Assembly (NCBI GenBank): GCA_903864275.1
Contig: CAIPFE010000019.1
Span: 248,001 to 312,000 of the forward strand
Length of the DNA: 64,000 bases
From: an uncultured Mucilaginibacter sp.
GTDB taxonomy: Bacteria > Bacteroidota > Bacteroidia > Sphingobacteriales > Sphingobacteriaceae
Direction of reading: 5' to 3'
Shown here one piece after another: positions 63,148 to 64,000 of the stretch. A model generated the notes under the pieces. It had not been told where the DNA came from and ran no database searches. It was given only the letters and a program-made list of their open reading frames with translations. Each line of letters begins with the position of its first letter. Position 1 is the first letter of the stretch. Position numbers and translations under genes: made by a program.

Positions 63148-64000
63148 ATGAAAAAGAAAGGTGGTATATTATATATAACTGCCCGGTACTTTTTATTCTC
63201 CGTGAAAACCCCCGCCCGTTTAAAAAAGAATTTTTCACTGGTCATTTTAGTTTTGCTGTTATTCAATAGCGTAATTGCGCAAACATGCACTTTGATCAAT
63301 ACCATCCCTGCTACGCCGCCCTCATCAGGTGTGCTTGATGCGCTGGTCAGCGCAACTAAACCCGGTTATTATTCTGTTTTAGGTACAAATATTTATGACT
63401 CCTATGATATTAACGGACGCGGGGATTCAACAGCGGTTTCACCTTCCAATCTTTTCTGGATAAATTACGATTCAAATCCAACGGGCCCCCTCAACCGTTG
63501 TGGGGTTTGGGGCCAATCAGACCCTAAAAAGCTTGGCTTTAGTGTTTGTTTAAACATTCCTGCAGATAAAGCTTATTATATGGGTTTTGCTGCTGATAAT
63601 AGCGGCATACTTAATATAGACGGACAGGTTGTCCTGCAGGGCTTAGGTTTTTATTCATGGGGAATATATAAAATTTCGTTAACACAAGGGAAACACCTGG
63701 TTGAATTTAAAGTAAACAACTTTGGGGGCAGCGGCGCACTTGGTTTCGAGATATATGACAACACTAAAGATCAGATTATCAATGCGACTTCGAACAGTGA
63801 CCTGAATATTGTTTTCAGTACACAAAACCAGATAGGTTTGCCCGTCCAGGAGGGGGATCCCGAAACTTCATATTCCTGCCCGGTTGGCTATATACCCGAC
63901 TACTGCTCTTCAGCTGTGCCCATGTGCACCCAGTTCACCCCCGTTAACGTCAAAAAACCTGATCTGGGCGCCGATATAAACTTGTGTTTCGATGACTCAT
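63148..64000 (+). CDS. N-terminal part of a large secreted protein (runs off the window)
   Basis: The ATG at 63148 opens a frame that stays open to the window end (284 codons). A hydrophobic stretch at about 28-45 (FSLVILVLLLFNSVIAQ) is a signal peptide with an unusually long, Lys-rich n-region. The mature part has a PA14-like look (GFAADNSGILNIDGQ, LTQGKHLVEFKVNNFGG), then a Cys-rich stretch (SCPVGYIPDYC, CSSAVPMC). Bacteroidota surface adhesins and gliding-type proteins often start this way. Function unknown, C-terminus not seen. Confidence 0.7.
   Translation, partial: MKKKGGILYITARYFLFSVKTPARLKKNFSLVILVLLLFNSVIAQTCTLINTIPATPPSSGVLDALVSATKPGYYSVLGTNIYDSYDINGRGDSTAVSPSNLFWINYDSNPTGPLNRCGVWGQSDPKKLGFSVCLNIPADKAYYMGFAADNSGILNIDGQVVLQGLGFYSWGIYKISLTQGKHLVEFKVNNFGGSGALGFEIYDNTKDQIINATSNSDLNIVFSTQNQIGLPVQEGDPETSYSCPVGYIPDYCSSAVPMCTQFTPVNVKKPDLGADINLCFDDS

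Overview
The window is ordinary chromosome of a Bacteroidota bacterium, most likely Sphingobacteriaceae and Mucilaginibacter-like. This rests on a SusC/SusD outer-membrane pair, many secreted glycoside hydrolases and FG-GAP lipoproteins, a LytS/LytTR two-component pair, a Gly-rich RRM protein, -7 boxes of the form TAnnTTTG, and weak ribosome binding sites. The genus is inferred from general character only. I recognised no rRNA, tRNA, CRISPR array, phage or insertion-sequence transposase.

Layout. 1-6,400: start of ssb (cut by the window edge), a small zinc-ribbon protein, a persulfide dioxygenase/rhodanese gene split by a one-base frame change, mnmD, an unknown exported protein, an ankyrin protein and mazG. 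6,370-9,870: a small lipoprotein, then an ECF sigma factor interrupted by an in-frame TAA, overlapping a membrane-anchored anti-sigma-like/beta-barrel protein and an outer-membrane protein. 9,950-16,500: membrane metallophosphoesterase, fatty-acid desaturase, a tandemly duplicated SDR gene with a 9-bp repeat before the second copy, a methyltransferase, a hydroxyacid dehydrogenase and a YciI protein. 16,500-22,550: membrane protein, GlxA-type regulator divergent from a VOC protein, M1 peptidase, a paralogue of the small lipoprotein, and a Nudix-derived transcriptional regulator.

22,800-39,250 is the most distinctive part: a GH3 glucosidase, SusC, SusD, and then three lipoprotein genes packed 7-16 bp apart (a 1193-aa FG-GAP/ASPIC protein, a vanadium-haloperoxidase/PAP2 enzyme, and an FG-GAP protein with a c-type haem motif). 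A seven-CxxCH cytochrome with two lesions faces them. I read this as a candidate envelope oxidation and uptake system whose substrate is unknown.

39,650-51,950: HD protein, secreted GH2, patatin, a gluconate/glycerate set (esterase-propeller fusion, GntP permease, glycerate kinase), a flavin amine oxidase and a GH8 enzyme. 52,100-57,950: a TolC-RND-adaptor efflux operon. 58,100-64,000: RRM protein, GreA-like factor, LytTR regulator with sensor kinase, a putative zinc peptidase, a 51-aa membrane protein and the start of a large secreted protein.

Three genes carry lesions (persulfide dioxygenase/rhodanese, sigma factor, multihaem cytochrome). Either local gene decay or assembly errors could explain them; read-level data would decide. 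Several non-coding elements stand out: an identical 33-bp palindrome at two loci, a 127-bp element with 31-bp inverted ends, a nested hairpin element of about 140 bp, and long inverted-repeat tracts between convergent genes.
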